A stretch of DNA of 64,000 nucleotides from an uncultured Pseudoalteromonas sp. (GCA_947493455.1 CANLRB010000002.1:248001-312000); one strand, 5' to 3'. Counted from the stretch's first letter, positions 27,904 through 38,094 are shown. The notes: generated from the letters alone by a model not told the origin. Translations and numbers: made by a program.

Positions 27904-27944
27904 CAAAAAAGCCCTTATATGATGTTCGTATAAGGGCTTTTTTG
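27904..27944. terminator. Strong terminator, 16-bp perfect stem
   Basis: Inverted arms at 27904-27919 and 27929-27944 (core gcccttata/tataagggc) flank a 9-nt loop. A-rich left arm and T-rich right arm make it symmetric and able to stop transcription both ways. Confidence 0.92.
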
Positions 27945-28031
27945 TTGTCAAAATTATTAGTACTGTAAAATTACTCAAATAGTGGTTAGTCTATTATTAT
28001 TTATATATGGTGATTTTAATCTATTCTTTTT

Positions 28032-28310
28032 ATGGTACGCCACGGTGATTTAATTGAACAATTTGAAATATTTGATGTTCCAAGCCCCTGTGTGGGCGTG
28101 TGTCAGGCAAATAACCGTGGTTACTGTTTAGGCTGTTTTCGTTCACGAGATGAGCGCTTTAATTGGAATTCATTGTCGCCAGCAGAAAGAAAAGCTGTCG
28201 TCACTTTATGTGCACAGCGACGAAAACGCGTTATGGCTAAAAAACTAAAAGCGCAACGAGAAGCTGAAAAATTGAATATTGATAATCCGCAATCACAGTT
28301 GGATCTATAA
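28032..28310 (+). CDS. DUF1289-domain protein
   Basis: A 92-residue protein with the DUF1289 zinc-type motif: PSPCVGVCQ...GYCLGCFRSRDE (cysteines at about 21, 25, 34 and 37), then W and SPAERKAVV. The C-terminal tail is basic and charged. Function is unknown; such small proteins are widespread in proteobacteria. No clear ribosome site precedes the ATG. Its stop is 8 bp before the PAS-sensor start, so they form an operon. Confidence 0.85.
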   Translation: MVRHGDLIEQFEIFDVPSPCVGVCQANNRGYCLGCFRSRDERFNWNSLSPAERKAVVTLCAQRRKRVMAKKLKAQREAEKLNIDNPQSQLDL

Positions 28311-28318
28311 ATAACCAA

Positions 28319-29884
28319 ATGAAGTTAGCACCAAAACCTGGGTTTTATTTTAAGTTAATGATACTCGCAATTTTGCTTGCAAGTATTGCGAGTTTGTATG
28401 GTCAGAAGAAACTCAATCGCGAAGCAAAAACCATGCTGTACCACAATTTGGAAGAAATTCAGCGTGGGCATAAAGCTTATAGCGACTTTTTAATTATTAA
28501 GGCGGATTTTTTTCAATATTACAATAACCTTATCACTCGAAATGACGAACAGTTAGTAAGTACAAAAAATCACTTAAAACGTCGTTTTCGCTCCCTCGAT
28601 AAAGAACTCGGTATGTGGAATCAAGCCATCGTAGCTGATTTGACAGGCGCATCGGGAGCCCGTCAAGAGTCAGAGCGCGGTGAGTTAGGCCGTTTAAATC
28701 AACTAATGAATGAGCTTGATATTTATTATGCTGATATCAATCTCTTTTTAGATGAGCACTCGGTCTCAACATCAGACAGTACTAAAGTCACCAGTGATTT
28801 TGGGATATTGAACCGTCAGTTAAGTAATATTGAAACTAAATTTAAAGTTATTTTACGCTCTACGACCGCTGAAAGTTACATTGAATTGGAAGAGTTTGAG
28901 TATGAAATCGCAGATACCTTTTCATATTCTTTAGCGATTGTCAGCACGCTTTTTGTATTGAGTTTGTTGTTTTATCACTTTGAAATAAAACTATATTTTA
29001 GACCGTTGCGACGAATTCGCGGCTATATCAATGAGCGTAACAATGAAATGAGGAAAAAGCTCGATATTGCAGAATTTGGCGTTTATTTTGCACAGATGCA
29101 AGATGATTTTACGGCGCTTGTAGAGTTGGGTGACGGTCAAACAGAGCTGATACATGAGCAAAGTATTGAGCATGAAAAGTTATCGCGACTTATTTTTGAA
29201 CTGGAAAACGTAAATCAAAAAGTTCTTGATTCAATCAATGAAGGAATTATAAAAACCGCACTTTCAGGTGAGATTATCACTTTTAACCAAGCGCTAGTTC
29301 GATTACTTGATGGCTTTAATTTAAGCTCAGTACGTAACGTGTCTTCGGCGATAATGTTTCGTAAACCAAATGGTGAGCAGGTAGATTTGATGGCAATCTT
29401 AAAGCAATTTAGTGATAGATATACATCACCGGTTAAAGAGCATTGGTTACTGCAGGCGAATGACACTGCACGCAATGTTAAGGTTGCGATGTATCCGCTT
29501 GATGATAGTGTGTTAATTGTTATTACCGATATCTCTGAACTTATCTCGCAAGAAGCGCAGCTTGGTTTTGTTTCGCAAATCTATGATGCATTGGCGCAAC
29601 CCATGTGGATTACTGACAGCAATTGGTTAGTGAAAGAAGTTAATTTAGCGGTTTGCAATCGCTATGGCAGCGACAAAAATAAACTCAGTGGTAAAGAGCT
29701 CCCTTGGTTTAATGATTTAAAAGCGCAGACAAGTTTGTATCAAAAAATAGAACGAGAGCTGCTGCAAAGTGGACTATGGCGAGGTCAGTTAGTGATTGAA
29801 GGGAAAGAATTGACACTCGCAATTCAAAAGTTGTCTCACTCCAATCAGCTTAAAAGTTTTTATGCCATCATCGAGCATATTTAG
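28319..29884 (+). CDS. Membrane PAS sensor protein without recognisable output domain
   Basis: A 521-residue protein. A membrane segment at about 11-28 and another at about 204-222 enclose a helical extracytoplasmic domain of about 175 residues. The cytoplasmic part starts with a HAMP-like or helical linker (225-295), a coiled stretch, then two PAS domains (about 300-410 and 415-521; the DSINEGIIKTALSGEIITFNQ part marks the first). The frame ends straight after the second PAS (FYAIIEHI). No kinase, GGDEF or EAL domain is present and none is found in other frames downstream. It may signal through a partner or be a remnant of a longer GGDEF-type receptor. Confidence 0.75.
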   Translation: MKLAPKPGFYFKLMILAILLASIASLYGQKKLNREAKTMLYHNLEEIQRGHKAYSDFLIIKADFFQYYNNLITRNDEQLVSTKNHLKRRFRSLDKELGMWNQAIVADLTGASGARQESERGELGRLNQLMNELDIYYADINLFLDEHSVSTSDSTKVTSDFGILNRQLSNIETKFKVILRSTTAESYIELEEFEYEIADTFSYSLAIVSTLFVLSLLFYHFEIKLYFRPLRRIRGYINERNNEMRKKLDIAEFGVYFAQMQDDFTALVELGDGQTELIHEQSIEHEKLSRLIFELENVNQKVLDSINEGIIKTALSGEIITFNQALVRLLDGFNLSSVRNVSSAIMFRKPNGEQVDLMAILKQFSDRYTSPVKEHWLLQANDTARNVKVAMYPLDDSVLIVITDISELISQEAQLGFVSQIYDALAQPMWITDSNWLVKEVNLAVCNRYGSDKNKLSGKELPWFNDLKAQTSLYQKIERELLQSGLWRGQLVIEGKELTLAIQKLSHSNQLKSFYAIIEHI

Positions 29885-29906
29885 TGCTGTTTTTAACTTA
29901 TGTAAG

Positions 29907-30620
29907 TTAGTGACTGTGGTGTTCATTATACAGTGTGGTCGACGCTGTACCATATAGCTTGATTAGCTCTTGATCGAGCTTACGAAGCAGGGGCTCATGG
30001 GATTTGTGAAGGTAGTGATAAATTGCTTTTGTAGAGACCTTTTTAATCTCAAACTGGGTTAATGCTTGCTTCGAGATTTCATGTTCAAGTAAATAGTCAA
30101 TCACCAGCACGCCGTCAATTTGGTGTTGCTTTAGCATCGCTAATTGCGGTGCAATACTATTTGCTGCAACCGTTTTTCCTGTGTAGTTCATCTCGTTCAT
30201 AAACGCTTTGGCAAACGGGTATCCGGCAAAGTAACTGACACTTTGTAACTCGTTAACAGTGCAGTTATGGCAACTGTTTTTTCGCGTAATAAGTAATAAA
30301 CTTAATTCATAAATCGGAAAATTCGAATGACGCAGGTTAGGGTATTTATCTTGCAAGCAACCAATTCTCGCTAGCTGACCGTCTAAAATGCCCAAATTAG
30401 CTGCTTGAAGTGAGTTTTTATGAATATAGTCAATGAGTTTTACTTCGACACCTAAATTGGCATAAGCGCGTTCAAGTTTTGAGATAATGTGCTGCGCTTG
30501 TTTGGTTTGTTTTGGTTTATTGAAGGTAAGGGAACTCGTTTTCTGTGCATTGGCTGACATGCAGTAACCCGCTAATAGCAAGCTAAACAATAGAGTTTTA
30601 TAGAAAGTCGGTTGTTTCAA
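29907..30620 (-). CDS. Periplasmic solute-binding-like protein
   Basis: A 237-residue exported protein with a signal peptide (about 1-25, cleavage after ANA). The pattern resembles the family 3 solute-binding fold: a PNLRHSNFPIYELSLLLITRK hinge-like block (NFPIYELSLLLI), VSYFAGYPFAKAFMNE, and a late helix. Two cysteines near residue 111-114 (SCHNC) may form a disulphide. The start is TTG at 30620. There are no ABC permease genes nearby, so it more likely serves a sensor; it converges with the PAS sensor 22 bp away. The C-terminus ends in a His-rich NEHHSH. Confidence 0.7.
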   Translation of the reverse strand: MKQPTFYKTLLFSLLLAGYCMSANAQKTSSLTFNKPKQTKQAQHIISKLERAYANLGVEVKLIDYIHKNSLQAANLGILDGQLARIGCLQDKYPNLRHSNFPIYELSLLLITRKNSCHNCTVNELQSVSYFAGYPFAKAFMNEMNYTGKTVAANSIAPQLAMLKQHQIDGVLVIDYLLEHEISKQALTQFEIKKVSTKAIYHYLHKSHEPLLRKLDQELIKLYGTASTTLYNEHHSH

Positions 30621-30757
30621 TGGCCACTCGGAATTTGGTTTATGGGCTAAGTTTTGCGGCTTTTTTTAAATGTGTATAAAATTTAAAAAAGCAATCTTAG
30701 TTTACTTCAATTCATGGTAATGTATCACAGCCAAATTAACGATGTGAAGAGCTATTG

Positions 30758-30955
30758 ATGAGTTTAAATTTATGCCACTTGCCACGCGCTGAAAAGTATC
30801 AAATTCAATTGGACTATGAAGCGTCATTTTGGGCATTTCAAGTCAAAAAAAGTAAAAATACCCGTGATGCTATTTACGCTGCAATATTGCAACGTCCGCA
30901 GTCGGAGCAAAGTTATTTAAAGCAACGATTTGAGTTTTATCTGTCGCAAATGTAA
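30758..30955 (+). CDS. Small conserved-type protein, possibly DUF3283
   Basis: A 65-residue protein starting MSLNLCHLPRAEKYQIQLDY. The N-terminal pattern and size recall the DUF3283 family of Vibrio and Pseudoalteromonas, but I cannot align it, so this is a weak recognition. A TTG three bases upstream is an alternative start; the ATG has gaagag before it. Its stop codon overlaps the next start (TAATG, 30953-30957), so it is translationally coupled to the acetyltransferase. Function unknown. Confidence 0.6.
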   Translation: MSLNLCHLPRAEKYQIQLDYEASFWAFQVKKSKNTRDAIYAAILQRPQSEQSYLKQRFEFYLSQM

Positions 30956-31377
30956 TGAGTGATATTCACTACCAATTGCTTGACCCAGTGCAGCTTCCGC
31001 TGGTTAATAAGTTCTATAAATTGCATCGCGTTAGAGGCAGAGCAAAACGTCATGACGTAGTTTATGTTGCAAAGGTTAACAATGAAATCGTCGCGGCGGC
31101 AAAACTAGTAAATGTAGAACAAAATTATTTATTAGCAGGTGTCTATACCGCACAAAACCATCGGGGCCAAGGCATTGGCTTAGGATTAATCAGCACCATA
31201 CTTGATGATACCCAAGTGCAAAAGAAAACAATTTATACGTTTTCGTATGATGATGTGATCTCGTTTTATTTAGCGCTCGGTTTTTCACTTAAATCTCAGT
31301 TACCACACGCGCTCGCACAATTATTTGAGGTTTACCGCAGCCAAGGTCGAAAAATCACGGTATTGCAGATTAATTGA
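30955..31377 (+). CDS. GNAT-family N-acetyltransferase
   Basis: A 140-residue protein with the GNAT fold. The acetyl-CoA-binding motif A is HRGQGIGLGLI (about residues 63-73), preceded by the beta strand LLAGVYTAQN. Substrate unknown. Short for a full GNAT enzyme but complete through the C-terminal strands. Coupled to the small upstream gene by a one-base overlap. Confidence 0.82.
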   Translation: MSDIHYQLLDPVQLPLVNKFYKLHRVRGRAKRHDVVYVAKVNNEIVAAAKLVNVEQNYLLAGVYTAQNHRGQGIGLGLISTILDDTQVQKKTIYTFSYDDVISFYLALGFSLKSQLPHALAQLFEVYRSQGRKITVLQIN

Positions 31378-31468
31378 TAATTTTATCTCAAAAGAATACA
31401 AATCATTAACTTGCTACTATTTTTATGGTATTAAGATTACTCGATTCAAATGTTAAAGATCAGATTTC

Positions 31469-34400
31469 GTGATGCGTATATTTAGTGCATTGTATGTACT
31501 TTTACTTATTCTAAGTAGCTGTTTTACATACGCACAGAAAATTTCTAGTGTGCAAAGGTTATCGCCTTCTGAGGGCTTAGCGCAGAGCTATGTGCCTAAT
31601 TTAATGGTGGACAAAAAAGGTTACTTGTGGATAGCGACTGAAGGCGGTCTTAATACCTATGATGGTCACGAAATTAGCGATGTACTCGGTCCTAATAACC
31701 TGCTCTCTGATGCGCCAATCGACTTACTTTATCAGGACAGTTATGGGTATATATGGATTGCGAGCATTAATGTCGGCTTGTTTCGCTATGACCCTACAAA
31801 TCATGAATTTAAGCATGTTTTAAAGAAAATAAAAAAAACAGAAACAAGTTACGAGCATGAAATTGTCAGCATGCATGAGTCTACTCAAGAGGGGATTTAT
31901 TGGTTAGGACGAATTAAAGACATTGCGCTGCTCAATGCCAACACCTCAGAAGTCACCAGTGTGTTCACATTTCCAAATAGTCAAGAGGCATCTGGCGTGC
32001 GAGTACTCAAACAAATCGGTCAGTACCTCTTTATTGGCACCACCGAAGGCGCCTATGTTATGGATACAAAAACGCATCGCGTTATTCCGTTTGCACACAC
32101 GCCTGAAAAGCCACATCACCGCGACCAAATGAATGTTAAATCATTTCGAGCTGATGGCGATTCGCTCTGGGTCGGCGCTGTATTAGGTCTTTATCGGGTT
32201 GATATTTCTGAAATAAGAACATTACTTGCGGGTGAACTCGACTCTTTGCCATCAGAAGTCGTTATTCCCGACCTCAATATCTGGAAAATTAACAAGCAGC
32301 GCGATGTATTACGCTTGGCCACGAATCAGGGAATATTTGACTATTTTTTTAAGGAAGACCAATTAGTTAAAAATACTCAGATTGCAAACAGTGGTTTTGA
32401 GCTAGCCGATACCAGTATTATTGACATGATCGAAGATGAACATGGTGCAATGTGGGTCGCCACCAAAACAGATGGAGCCTTCTATTTACCTGACAGACCG
32501 TATCGGTTTACGAATTTCAACGCCGACAATACCCGTGGCGATGGATTGTCGCATATCAATGTATGGACCATCAAAGAGTATCAAGGAGAGGTTTGGGCTG
32601 GTACCAGTGATGGCCTAACGCGCTTAAATATGGCCACCTATGAAAGTAAGGTTTATTTTCAAGGGTATATGAGTGATGAGTTTACTTCGCAATTCGTGAT
32701 TGTGAATATTGTTGATTATCAAGGCAAACTTTATTTATTGACCTCTAAGGGGTTGTTTCAATTTAACCCTGCAACAGAAGAGCTACAAAAAGTCGCGCAA
32801 AGCAACACGCAAGACAATGATCTCTTGGCCGACTTTGTAAACGGTGGGTATATAGATAACGAGGGGGTTATGTATCTTCATGATGCAAGGAACGGTGCGT
32901 TTACACTGGATCTAAATACGCGCATTACATCCCAGGTAGATCTAAGCTCAATTCGTTTAGACCCGCTCTATATGTTGGGTTTTTTTGAGCCGTTATCGGA
33001 CAAACCGAATGCACCGCTGTTTATTCACAAAGGACATGTTTATCGTTTAATTAATAAGAAAAACGTTGAACTTATTTTTAGAGTCCAAGATGATAATTTG
33101 CGTGAAACAGCGATTTTACAAGCACATGCAGTTGATAATAATAATGTGTTATGGCTGTCGTTTAGTGGCGCTGGCTTGTATGGAGTGGATGCCGAAACAT
33201 TTCAGGTCCTTCACCATATAAATACCCGTGATATGGCCGTTGGTACGCTACTTTATGGCTTCGAAGTCGACGAACAAGGCTATATTTGGATGAGCAGCCA
33301 TAAAGGAATTTGGCGTTTTGATTCAAAGAATTTGCACTTTCAGCAGTTCACTGTTGATGATGGGCTCTACACTAATGAATTCAATGCGTATTCGGTTGAG
33401 CGACTTCAAGATGGTCGCATTGTATACGGCTCGATTAAAGGTTTAACTGCCTTTTCTCCTGAATCTTTTATGCGTAATATTCCTTTGATTTCCCAAGTAA
33501 ATATCACATCCCTTAAATTGATGTCGCGGCAAATTGAGTTTGATGAACTGCAAAAAAATAATTCGTTAATCTTAGAGCATGATGATATCGGTCTGGAAAT
33601 TGGCTTCTCTGCTATGGCATTTAAATATCAAGACCGTATTGTGTTTGAATATCAACTTGATGATGGGAAAACAATTCAGACTTGGGAAAACAAAGTATCA
33701 TTTGCCAAATTACAACCAGGCTCCCATACGTTTAAAGTACGAGCGCGCGATCCGCTCACTGGTACACTTACTTCATCGAGTGAATTTGCAATTCAAGTTA
33801 AATACCCGCCTTGGCGCTCTCCTGCATATTATGCAATTTATGCCATTTTACTTATTATGCTGATTTCATTTTGGTTTTACCGCCGTTACAAATTTCAACA
33901 CCAGTTATTAATGGCTCACAATGAAGCTAAGCGCAGTGAAGCGCGATTAAAAATGGCACTGGAAGGCAGTAATTCGGGTGTATGGGAATGGCAACTAGAA
34001 CATGGCTATATTTATCAGCCACGCCTTGTCGATGAGCTTGGTTATGACAGCGCACAGGTGACGCTTGATTTTTATTTAAGTAAGTTACACCCGGAAGATA
34101 AGTCGCGTTTTCGTATTGAGTGGCTTGAATTCTTATCGACTGAACGTGGCTTTTTTGAAGCAAGTTATCGGGTTCGTCATGCTAACGGGCATTGGCGTTG
34201 GTATAAGGACTTTGGCAAGGTGATTTCGTGGCATGATGGCTTGCCTGAACAAGTGGCGGGTACTTACACCAATACAACACGTGAACGCGTGTTAGAGAGT
34301 AATGCTCGGCTGTTTGGTAGTGCCTTTGAACACACCCGTGATTGGGTCTTAATGCTCAACCCTAATTTTGAATTGGTCGCTGTAAATCAAGCGCTAAGAG

Positions 34401-35956
34401 ATGCATTTGACTATAGCGATGACATACTGTCTGCAAGGCGACTAAAAATGGGGTTGAGCGCAGCGCAAAGGGGCAGTTATTTACGTATTTTGAGTAAGCT
34501 TAAAGCCGGTGACTATTATCAATCTGAAGAGAGTTTTGTCACGCGTTCTAAACAGCATGCCTGCATAGTTAAAACCACGGCCGTTGCGCAAGATAACGGG
34601 CAAATTGAAAACTATGTCATCGTGATAACGGATATCTCAGCGCAAAAAGTCGCTGAAGAAGAACTTCGCTTATTAGCTAATTACGATCCGTTAACTCAGT
34701 TGCCAAATCGTAGTTTACTGAGTGATCGTATCGAGCATGCGACTGAATTGAGTCGCCGTCATAAATCCAAACTCGCTTTATTGTTTATTGACCTTGATAA
34801 GTTTAAAAAGATAAATGACTCTGTCGGACGCGAAATCGCTGACAAGCTGTTAATTAGTGTTGCGAATCGCGTTGGAGGGTGCTTACGAGAGCAAGATACG
34901 GTCGCACGACTTGTCGGCGATGAGTTTACCGTGATGATTGAAGACCTAACCCATGTTGATGAAGTGGCGTTGATAGCTGAAAAAATACTACATGAAATTG
35001 CGCTACCTCTGCAATTAGATCAGCAAACAGTGAGTGTGACCGCCAGTATTGGTATTGCCGTGTTTCCGGAAGATGCAAACAATGGCGCTAATCTGTTAAA
35101 AGCCGCTGATATTGCAATGTTTCATGCGAAGAAGCGTGGTGGGGCTAACTTTCAATTTTTCCGCCAGGATATGAACCACAAGGTACAACGTTTATTGCAG
35201 TTAGAGTCAGAGCTAAAGCATGCGCAAATGAATAATGAACTGTTTAACCATTATCAACCGATTGTTTGCTCAACAAGCGGTAAACTAAAAGGTTTTGAAA
35301 CTTTGCTCAGATGGCAAAAAGAAAACGAATTAGTGAGCCCCGGTGTGTTTATTCCGGTTGCCGAAAGTACCGGCTTGATCACATCGATGACCTTAGCAAC
35401 GCTTGAACGTGCATTGAGCGATTTAGCGACATGGCATTTGTTTTTCCCAGAGTGTTATGTTTCGATAAATTTATCAGCTAAAGATTTCGAGCATACTGAC
35501 ATTGCAACGCGTATTATCGATGCTTGTGCTCGTCATCGAGTGAGTTGTGAGTATCTCGTACTTGAATTAACTGAAAGTACACTGATGAGTGATACCAATC
35601 TTGCGCTTAATTTAATGCAAGAATTAAAAGACGCGGGGTGCCGCCTCTACGTGGACGATTTTGGCACCGGATACTCGTCGTTGACTTACGTAAAACGTTT
35701 CCCGATTGATGTGATTAAAATTGATCAAAGTTTTGTACGTGATATCGGTGTGGATGAAAATGATGAAGCAATTATCCACTCAACCTTGGCGCTGGCTCAT
35801 AGTTTGGGTAAATCATGCGTCGCTGAAGGTGTTGAAACAACTGCCCAAGCCGACTTTTTAGCGATGCTCGGTTGTGAGTATTTACAAGGTTACTTATATG
35901 GTAAACCCATGACCAAAGACAAGGCACTTGAGTACATTAAAGATGCTACCAAGTAG
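31469..35956 (+). CDS. Periplasmic propeller-PAS-GGDEF-EAL cyclic-di-GMP receptor
   Basis: A 1495-residue inner-membrane protein. A signal peptide (about 1-22) is followed by a two-component-regulator-type beta-propeller (about 30-700; repeats such as GYLWIATEGGLNTYDG and GYIWMSSHKGIWRFD), a Y_Y_Y domain (about 705-775), one membrane segment (about 788-806), two PAS domains (about 828-935 and 948-1060), a GGDEF domain (about 1069-1225) and an EAL domain (about 1245-1490). The GGDEF signature is VGDEF with an intact RxxD I-site (REQD). The EAL signature is ETL, but ELTES, DDFGTGYSSL, IKIDQSF and GYLYGKPM are all present, so phosphodiesterase activity is plausible. ATG at 31472 is an alternative to the GTG start. 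Confidence 0.9.
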   Translation: MMRIFSALYVLLLILSSCFTYAQKISSVQRLSPSEGLAQSYVPNLMVDKKGYLWIATEGGLNTYDGHEISDVLGPNNLLSDAPIDLLYQDSYGYIWIASINVGLFRYDPTNHEFKHVLKKIKKTETSYEHEIVSMHESTQEGIYWLGRIKDIALLNANTSEVTSVFTFPNSQEASGVRVLKQIGQYLFIGTTEGAYVMDTKTHRVIPFAHTPEKPHHRDQMNVKSFRADGDSLWVGAVLGLYRVDISEIRTLLAGELDSLPSEVVIPDLNIWKINKQRDVLRLATNQGIFDYFFKEDQLVKNTQIANSGFELADTSIIDMIEDEHGAMWVATKTDGAFYLPDRPYRFTNFNADNTRGDGLSHINVWTIKEYQGEVWAGTSDGLTRLNMATYESKVYFQGYMSDEFTSQFVIVNIVDYQGKLYLLTSKGLFQFNPATEELQKVAQSNTQDNDLLADFVNGGYIDNEGVMYLHDARNGAFTLDLNTRITSQVDLSSIRLDPLYMLGFFEPLSDKPNAPLFIHKGHVYRLINKKNVELIFRVQDDNLRETAILQAHAVDNNNVLWLSFSGAGLYGVDAETFQVLHHINTRDMAVGTLLYGFEVDEQGYIWMSSHKGIWRFDSKNLHFQQFTVDDGLYTNEFNAYSVERLQDGRIVYGSIKGLTAFSPESFMRNIPLISQVNITSLKLMSRQIEFDELQKNNSLILEHDDIGLEIGFSAMAFKYQDRIVFEYQLDDGKTIQTWENKVSFAKLQPGSHTFKVRARDPLTGTLTSSSEFAIQVKYPPWRSPAYYAIYAILLIMLISFWFYRRYKFQHQLLMAHNEAKRSEARLKMALEGSNSGVWEWQLEHGYIYQPRLVDELGYDSAQVTLDFYLSKLHPEDKSRFRIEWLEFLSTERGFFEASYRVRHANGHWRWYKDFGKVISWHDGLPEQVAGTYTNTTRERVLESNARLFGSAFEHTRDWVLMLNPNFELVAVNQALRDAFDYSDDILSARRLKMGLSAAQRGSYLRILSKLKAGDYYQSEESFVTRSKQHACIVKTTAVAQDNGQIENYVIVITDISAQKVAEEELRLLANYDPLTQLPNRSLLSDRIEHATELSRRHKSKLALLFIDLDKFKKINDSVGREIADKLLISVANRVGGCLREQDTVARLVGDEFTVMIEDLTHVDEVALIAEKILHEIALPLQLDQQTVSVTASIGIAVFPEDANNGANLLKAADIAMFHAKKRGGANFQFFRQDMNHKVQRLLQLESELKHAQMNNELFNHYQPIVCSTSGKLKGFETLLRWQKENELVSPGVFIPVAESTGLITSMTLATLERALSDLATWHLFFPECYVSINLSAKDFEHTDIATRIIDACARHRVSCEYLVLELTESTLMSDTNLALNLMQELKDAGCRLYVDDFGTGYSSLTYVKRFPIDVIKIDQSFVRDIGVDENDEAIIHSTLALAHSLGKSCVAEGVETTAQADFLAMLGCEYLQGYLYGKPMTKDKALEYIKDATK

Positions 35957-35967
35957 GCTCACTTAAA

Positions 35968-35995
35968 ACAGCACTGAGTCTCGGCTCAGCGCTGT
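35968..35995. terminator. Hairpin between convergent genes, weak terminator candidate
   Basis: An 11-bp stem with one mismatch (acagcactgag, 35968-35978; ctcagcgctgt, 35985-35995) lies between the receptor and the TonB gene. No T-run follows, so it is only a candidate. Confidence 0.45.
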
Positions 35996-36012
35996 AGTTA
36001 CTATATGATTAA

Positions 36013-38014
36013 TTAATCACCAAAACGAATTCGCACACCTGCATTCACAGTAAACCCATCATTACGAGACCAGATATCGGTTGTCCAGGGGCCGCTTGCT
36101 GCTTGTGCTGGCAAGATTAACGAATCCTCTTTCGTCTGCCGTACATTAAGCAGGTTTTCGGCGTTTAAAAACCAACTAACACGGCCTAATGTAATTTGCC
36201 CGAGTAAACCCAAATGCCAGTATGCATCACTTTTGTCCCGGTAGGGATTGCCCTCGAGATGTTGTGTGCCGGTATAGTAGGCTTCGAAACCAACTAAATG
36301 ACTGCCGTGCTCTTCCCACATTACGACAGCACCCGCTGAATGTTTTGGTGTGAGAGTAAGTGGCGAGCGACCAGAGCTTAGCGTGTTTTGTTTTGTTGCA
36401 TCCGTATATAAATAGCTGCCAGTAAGCTTTATGTCATGCCAACGATACCTAAGTAGTAGCTCGGCTCCGCGTACCTCCGTTTGTCCCGGGACATTTACAA
36501 TTTGCACACGCTTACCATTTGTTATAGGCGCGGTGATTTCTTGCAGTTCTGCAACATCGTCTATGTTTGAAGCAAACAAGGTCATACTCGATTCAATATT
36601 ATCGACGACATAGCTCACATCAATCGATGCAGTATTTGCATGTTCTTCATGGATATTCTCAAACGGTGCGAGACGAGCTAGTCCGCTGTTTTCGATATCA
36701 TCGATAAACGGTGTTGGTGCAAAATATCCTTGGCCATAGGAAGTACGCAAAATCCAATTTTCGGGCTTATATAACAGTGAGATACGTGGACTAAATTGAT
36801 TGCCATATTCATTATGCCAATCATTGCGTGCACTAAAAGATAGCGCTATGTTTTCACTGGCATCGTAATCTAGTTGAGTGAATAAGCCGGGAACCTGATA
36901 GCTGTAGTTAAACTCAGGAAATGCATATGAGGTGAACTTATCGTTTTGCAGCGCAACCCCGACAAGCCATGCAGCCGACTCTGAGTAGCCCGATACACTA
37001 GATTCTAGTAAGTAACTTTGATGCTTGTCGTTTTCAATTGATAACCCAAAGACATGGTCGTGTTCTTGCTGCATTGCACTGCCACGCATATTGAGATTCA
37101 ATACATCACCGAGTGGCTGATCATAAATAAAGCCGCTGTCGAGTCTCGTTGTATCTTGTGTTTGGGCAAAGGGGTTGCTGTCAGGCATTGTCGCACCGTC
37201 TATTGTGCCACCTTCACGTTGCTCTGTCATAGCACCAAAAGTAACATACACATTAGTGCCATTGTCACCCGTAAAATAGAGGCGTGGTCGCATGGTCGCG
37301 CGCGTATAACTTGCCATATCAAGCCAGCCATCATCATCAAGGTCTTGTTCTTTTTGTTGATGCAACCCTGCCGTAATCGAGCCGGATAGTGATTCAGTAA
37401 ATCGAGCCGGATAGTGATTCAGTAAATGGAGTCGCAAAATAACTCGTTAAATCTTGACCATTTTTTGAAGTGGCGTTGAATAAAACTTCGCCTTCAAATT
37501 CATCTCTTGGTGTACGAGAGATTAAATTTATCACACCACCTAGCGCTGAGCCGCCGTAAAGCGACGATGCTGAGCCTTTAATTATTTCAACGTTGGCAAG
37601 ATCGGTTGGCGGGATTTGCAATAATCCGATCGAAGCCGTTTGCCCGCCATATAAAGGTAAACCATCACTTAATAGTTGAGTATAACGACCGTACAGACCT
37701 TGTAATCGTATACTCGCACTACCAAGCGCTGGGGATGTATTTTGTACACGCACACCACCTGTTTCGGCGACTAACATAGAGATGTTACCTGGTCGCATTA
37801 ACGCTTTTTCTTGAACTTCTTCGCCATTAATAATCTCTGTACGGGTCGCTGATTCGGTAACAATACGTCCCAATCGCGATGCAGTCACTTGGATTTTTTC
37901 GATATTACTTTCGTCATGATGATGCTCATCATGGTGTCCGTGCTCTTCGCTTGCATTTAGAAATAGCGGCGCACAACAGATTGCAATAGCCAATTTGGAG
38001 TACTTAAATTGCAT
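36013..38014 (-). pseudogene. TonB-dependent receptor, His-rich, frameshifted by a 25-bp duplication
   Basis: Two adjacent leftward frames together make one receptor. The upstream part (start ATG 38014, Shine-Dalgarno gagg) has a signal peptide, a His-rich segment (HGHHDEHHHDES), a TonB-box-like region (IEKIQVTASR) and the plug domain. It stops at 37394. The downstream part (to 36013) is the beta-barrel and ends in a hydrophobic-plus-Asp strand. At 37378-37427 a 25-bp unit occurs twice in tandem; 25 bp shifts the frame and both copies encode FTESLSGSI. Removing one copy fuses the frames as FTESLSGSITAGLH into a receptor of about 658 residues. The histidines suggest zinc, copper or nickel uptake (inference). 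Confidence 0.88.
37378..37427. repeat. 25-bp perfect tandem duplication inside the TonB receptor
   Basis: Bases 37378-37402 and 37403-37427 are identical. The matching extends three bases further left. Because 25 is not a multiple of three, it breaks the reading frame of the receptor; loss of one unit by slippage or recombination would restore it. Confidence 0.97.
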
Positions 38015-38094
38015 TTTAAACCTCAAATAATGCGCAAAAACGCATAAAAATAGTTGTTTATGTTTAGTTTGTTAAAATTCGGGCGCAATGGCCC

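Noticed and set aside
28319-29884. PAS sensor as a histidine kinase
   Set aside because: No H-box, N-box or G-box can be found; the chain ends after the second PAS domain.
36013-37437. The downstream TonB frame as an independent gene
   Set aside because: It begins in the middle of a barrel domain; its first residues come from the 25-bp duplication, and there is no signal peptide.
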